From Alphaproteobacteria bacterium (GTDB lineage: Bacteria; Pseudomonadota; Alphaproteobacteria; Micropepsales; Micropepsaceae), in NCBI GenBank assembly GCA_003139615.1, contig PLJH01000139.1:577-47024 (forward strand): a stretch of DNA of 46,448 nucleotides, in the 5' to 3' direction. Of the stretch, positions 43,359 to 46,448 are shown piece by piece (the stretch's first letter is position 1; each line of letters opens with the position of its first letter). Position numbers and translations under genes: made by a program. The notes below the pieces were generated by a model, which was not told where the DNA came from, did no database searches, and saw only the letters and a program-made list of their open reading frames with translations.

Positions 43359-45206
43359 CTATCCCGGGACGACATCAAAGGCGATGGTCGTGCGGGCCTG
43401 TTGCGAATGGAACGGAATGGTCCCGTGCCACATATAGGACGGAAACAGAACGAGCTTGCCTGGAACCGGCTGTTCGACGCGCCGAACGGGATTTTTGAGT
43501 CGTGCGTCGAAATTCGGCTCGCCGAACTGAATCCAGCCTTCTTTCGTACTCGTGTCGGCGGCCGCATCCGGAACCGAAACGTAATAGGCCGAACTGATCC
43601 AGCCTTTGGGGTGGACGTGATTTGTGTGGAAGCCGCAATCATGCAGGCGCGAAGACCACGACGCGGAATATTTGAAATCCTTGCTCCGGCGCTTCAGCAG
43701 CGGATGCATGTGGTCTTCCTTCAATTTTGCAATGTACGTGTTGACGGCCTCGTCGATGCGCAGCCGCAGATGCTCCGCCAGCACGTGACCTTTGCCGAAC
43801 AAATCGTCCAGCGTCTGCGTGCCGCGCCGGAGCGTCTGATCAATGCACTCGCGCTTGTCGCGATGAAGTCGGTCGAGATAGGCGTTCAGGTCGCGATTGA
43901 ACGCCTCCATGTCGGTGTAGCCTTCGGGCGGTGCAAGTTCGAACACCTGGACGAAATTCTCATAGTCGTTGAGGACTTCGTCGCGCGAATCCCTGGCCGC
44001 GCGCAACGCCACGCTCAATATCGCGAAGGCGCCCTGATCCTCAGGCGCGATGGCGAGTGCCCGTTCTGCAGCTTCGATCGCTTTCTTTGCGTCGCCGGCG
44101 CGGATCAAGGTTTCGGAAAAATTGCGCCAGGCGTGGGCATTTTCGGGCTCCATCCTGAGAGCGGTTTCATGCTCTGCGATGGCCGCGTCGAAATCGCCTC
44201 GTCGTGCCAGGATCATGCCCAGACCGTCGTGAGGCATGACGTTGTCCGGTATCAGGCGAGTCGCACGGCGGAATTCCTCTTCGGCGCCATCGAAATCCTG
44301 CTTCAGGAACAGAAACTCGCCTTTTGAAAGCGGCAATGCGCCCACCTCGGGATAAAGCGAGCCGACCTCGTCATAGGAGCGCAGGAATTCCGTATCGCGT
44401 CCCAGACGATAAAGAAGGGCATTAAGGTCGCGATGGGCCGCCATGTCGAGCGGATTGCGCCCGATTGCGCGTCGATAGCAGGCGACCGCCTCTTCCAGTA
44501 GACCCAGTTGCTGAAAGGTGTTGCCGCGGTTGTAGTCGACCATCACCATATCGGGTACTTTGGTTTGGGCGGCGTCGAACAGACGCAACGCTTCTCCGAA
44601 GCGGCCCTGCATCTTCACCGATATGCCGAGATTGTGCTCGAGGGCAGCAATCTGGCGCGGATCTCGCGAGCCCAGAGCAAGCGTCTGACGCAGCAGGGTT
44701 TCGGCTTCCTTCGGTCGGTTCTGCTCGTTGAGCGCAATGGCAACGCCCTGCTTGGCGAAGGTGAAGTTCGGCTGGATGCGCAACGCTGCGCGGAAGCTTT
44801 GCTCGGCGCCCGTGAAATCTCCCGTCAAAAGGAGCGCAAGTCCCAGATTCAGGTGTGCTTCCGCATAATTGGGCTTGAGCCGGATCGCCTCGCGCTGTGC
44901 GGCGACCGCTTCGTCGTTGCGCCCGATCGAATGAAGAAGATTTCCCAGATTGTGATGCACTTGCGATTGCTCGGGATTGGCAACGAGCGAACGGCGATAG
45001 AGAGCCTCGGCCTCCTCGATGCGGCCCTGCGCTCGGCGCAGTACGCCCAGGAGTTGAAGCGCATCAGGTTCTTCCGGGACATCGTTCAGAAGTCCGAGAA
45101 GAGCCCCCTCCGCCGCTACGATTTCGTTGCGGTTCATCAGGTCGAGCACGCGACGCAGGAGAGCTTGCCTCTGCGCCTCGGACATTGTTGTGGCGGTGTC
45201 AGTCAT
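43359..45206 (-). CDS. TPR-repeat protein fused to a putative 2-oxoglutarate/Fe(II) oxygenase domain
   Basis: A 615-residue cytosolic protein. Residues about 12-400 are tetratricopeptide repeats (for example HHNLGNLLHSIGRNDEAVAA, AHLNLGLALLLTGDFTGAEQ, RNFSETLIRAGDAKKAIEA). From about 410 a linker leads to a C-terminal double-stranded beta-helix of the putative 2OG-Fe(II) oxygenase type: GFHTNHVHPKGWISSAYYVSVP (H527, H530 or H532), LVLFPSYMWHGTIPF with H594, and ARTTIAFDV with R605 as likely 2-oxoglutarate contact. The substrate is probably a protein bound by the repeats (inference). Confidence 0.88.
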   Translation of the reverse strand: MTDTATTMSEAQRQALLRRVLDLMNRNEIVAAEGALLGLLNDVPEEPDALQLLGVLRRAQGRIEEAEALYRRSLVANPEQSQVHHNLGNLLHSIGRNDEAVAAQREAIRLKPNYAEAHLNLGLALLLTGDFTGAEQSFRAALRIQPNFTFAKQGVAIALNEQNRPKEAETLLRQTLALGSRDPRQIAALEHNLGISVKMQGRFGEALRLFDAAQTKVPDMVMVDYNRGNTFQQLGLLEEAVACYRRAIGRNPLDMAAHRDLNALLYRLGRDTEFLRSYDEVGSLYPEVGALPLSKGEFLFLKQDFDGAEEEFRRATRLIPDNVMPHDGLGMILARRGDFDAAIAEHETALRMEPENAHAWRNFSETLIRAGDAKKAIEAAERALAIAPEDQGAFAILSVALRAARDSRDEVLNDYENFVQVFELAPPEGYTDMEAFNRDLNAYLDRLHRDKRECIDQTLRRGTQTLDDLFGKGHVLAEHLRLRIDEAVNTYIAKLKEDHMHPLLKRRSKDFKYSASWSSRLHDCGFHTNHVHPKGWISSAYYVSVPDAAADTSTKEGWIQFGEPNFDARLKNPVRRVEQPVPGKLVLFPSYMWHGTIPFHSQQARTTIAFDVVPG

Positions 45207-45287
45207 GGCGGCACCTTATCGCGCAGGCGGGAAGCGGGCACAACGTGCCAGGCAAATATGGTTGACAGGCAAGAGGCGGCCCGGAAT

Positions 45288-46307
45288 TCAATCGCCCACG
45301 GCCCGCTGAATCTCTGACTGGAACCATGCGATTCCGGTTTCGTGCTTGGGCGAGAGCCGGCCTTTGCCGTAGATGCCGGCATCCAGGTTTCGCTGGACGG
45401 CCTCGGTGATCGCCACATCTTCGACCGTGGTCACTTCCGAAGCAGCCATCGCACGTGCGATTTCGGATTCCGGCAGATCCTTGGGAAAGAAATAGAGATA
45501 GTCGAGCCGCGTGTGAGCATGATCGATCGGCCACATGCGCTCCATCATCACGCCGTTTGTGTAGACGTTGATGCCGAGGCAAGGCCACAGCCAGCCCCAA
45601 ACGCCCGAAACAGGCGAGCCGCCGCGCGCAGGCGCCGAATAGAACATCGCGGGTGCCTGGATTTCGACCTTGTAATGCGCCGCGTCGATCGCTGCGTCGA
45701 GGGCCGGATGCACGTTCGGTACGTGATAACCTTCAAGATAATTCTCGACATACGTTTTCCAGTTGCACCGAATTTCGTGCGTCGAGCGGCGCGTGAATTG
45801 GTAGGTCTCAATAGGCCAATCGCGCAGGCGTTCGTCGAGCACCCCGGTTGCGCCCGAAAGCGGTGGTGCATCGCGATCCATGTTGACGAACACAAAGCCG
45901 CGCCAGGATTCGCAACGCACCGGATAGAGCGCATATTCGCGCGGATCGAAGCCTTCGGCCGGACCGAAATCCCGCGCATTGGCAAGCCTGCCGTCGAGCG
46001 CATATTTCCATCCGTGGTAACGACAGACGAGCGCGCCTGCACATTTTCCTTCGCCGTCGTCGGCCAGAGGTCCGGCGCGGTGGCGACAGACATTGTGAAA
46101 GCCGCGCAAAACCCCATCTTCGCCGCGCACGACGATCAAAGGGTAGCCCGCGACACTCACGGCAACATAGGAGCCGGGCGCGGTGAACTGGCTTTCATGG
46201 GCGGCCAGAAGCCACGCACGTGCAAAGACGTGCCGGCGTTCGGCTTCGTAGCGGCTCGCGCCGCGATAGAGCGTCGCTTCGAGCGTTTCGGGGGCGGATT
46301 GGCGCAT
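45288..46307 (-). CDS. Rieske non-haem iron oxygenase, alpha-subunit type
   Basis: A 339-residue oxygenase component. The N-terminal Rieske [2Fe-2S] site is C74-R-H76 and C95-x2-H98 (in NVCRHRAGP and LVCRYHGWKYALDG). The C-terminal START-like catalytic domain has ENYLEGYHVPNVHP, giving the mononuclear iron ligands H195 and H200. No reductase, ferredoxin or small subunit is nearby. Substrate unknown; relatives act on aromatics or small quaternary amines. Start is ATG 46307 or GTG 46316; neither has a clear ribosome site. Confidence 0.89.
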   Translation of the reverse strand: MRQSAPETLEATLYRGASRYEAERRHVFARAWLLAAHESQFTAPGSYVAVSVAGYPLIVVRGEDGVLRGFHNVCRHRAGPLADDGEGKCAGALVCRYHGWKYALDGRLANARDFGPAEGFDPREYALYPVRCESWRGFVFVNMDRDAPPLSGATGVLDERLRDWPIETYQFTRRSTHEIRCNWKTYVENYLEGYHVPNVHPALDAAIDAAHYKVEIQAPAMFYSAPARGGSPVSGVWGWLWPCLGINVYTNGVMMERMWPIDHAHTRLDYLYFFPKDLPESEIARAMAASEVTTVEDVAITEAVQRNLDAGIYGKGRLSPKHETGIAWFQSEIQRAVGD

Positions 46308-46397
46308 GGGCGGCACACTAGCAGGGACCCCGCGCCCTTGCGAAGCGCCCTTGGCCCCCCTACCGTTGCGACACGCTATCCCGGAATGAGAACCCCC

Positions 46398-46448
46398 ATG
46401 AGTGCCAAACGCTTCGAAGGGACCGACAAATATGTCGCGACCGAAGAC
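46398..46448 (+). CDS. MoxR-family AAA+ ATPase, N-terminal fragment (cut by window edge)
   Basis: Only 17 codons are present: MSAKRFEGTDKYVATED. The FEGT-x-x-YVATED stretch is the characteristic beginning of a MoxR-type ATPase, whose Walker A follows about 30 residues later outside the window. Such proteins are chaperone-like ATPases usually encoded with VWA-domain partners. An in-frame ATG four codons earlier (46386) could also be the start. Divergent from the Rieske gene. Confidence 0.6.
   Translation, partial: MSAKRFEGTDKYVATED

Noticed and set aside
1..46448. tRNA/rRNA genes, CRISPR arrays, insertion sequences, prophage or integration sites
   Set aside because: Gaps between genes are too short and show no cloverleaf, spaced repeats, transposase, integrase or terminal repeats.

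Overview
The window reads as chromosomal DNA of an alphaproteobacterium. It is GC-rich, almost fully coding, and carries gene orders typical of that class: hemE-hemH-hemJ-rho facing away from a DUF299 kinase/phosphatase gene followed by maf-aroE-coaE-dnaQ, then secB / Tim44-domain protein / mltA / smr, and grpE-hrcA back to back with rph-rdgB-hemW. Genus and family cannot be fixed by eye. There is no rRNA, tRNA, CRISPR array, insertion sequence or phage gene that I can see, and no gene-free stretch longer than about 270 bases.

Region 1 (1-2778, minus strand): haem operon hemE>hemH>hemJ with overlapping stop/start codons and non-ATG starts, leading to rho, of which only the first codons are present. 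Region 2 (2779-3026): the 248-base divergent gap between hemE and the DUF299 gene. This is the position of the replication origin in Caulobacter and Rickettsia. The gap holds four same-orientation DnaA-box-like sequences 31, 30 and 20 bases apart, three GANTC sites and a short AT-rich patch, so I call it a candidate chromosomal origin, the most interesting item here. Region 3 (3027-10875, mostly plus): maf, aroE, coaE, dnaQ, a glutathione S-transferase, secB (minus), Tim44-domain protein, mltA, smr, yjbQ, many translationally coupled.

Region 4 (10887-17356): adenosine kinase, an EI24-type membrane protein, a lipoprotein, nth, DUF2244 protein, an Ada-like methyltransferase lacking its N-terminal domain, dapB, and two uncharacterised genes. 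Region 5 (17390-26483): heat-shock pair hrcA-grpE; rph-rdgB-hemW; a small exported protein; an LpoA-like lipoprotein divergent from rsmI-yraN; a SirB1-like protein and gshB. Region 6 (26502-31149, minus): OlsB-like acyltransferase, AmpG-like muropeptide permease and a hybrid histidine kinase.

Region 7 (31296-35713): a small secreted protein with a strong intrinsic terminator, then pstSCAB behind a clear Pho box, with a long hairpin between pstS and pstC and no phoU in the window. Region 8 (35720-46448): a DUF3311/sodium:solute symporter pair, a fatty acid hydroxylase-type membrane enzyme with a small partner, several small membrane proteins, an exported M20 peptidase, comM with its ribosome binding site inside a hairpin, a TPR protein fused to a 2-oxoglutarate/iron oxygenase domain, a Rieske oxygenase, and the start of a MoxR-type ATPase.
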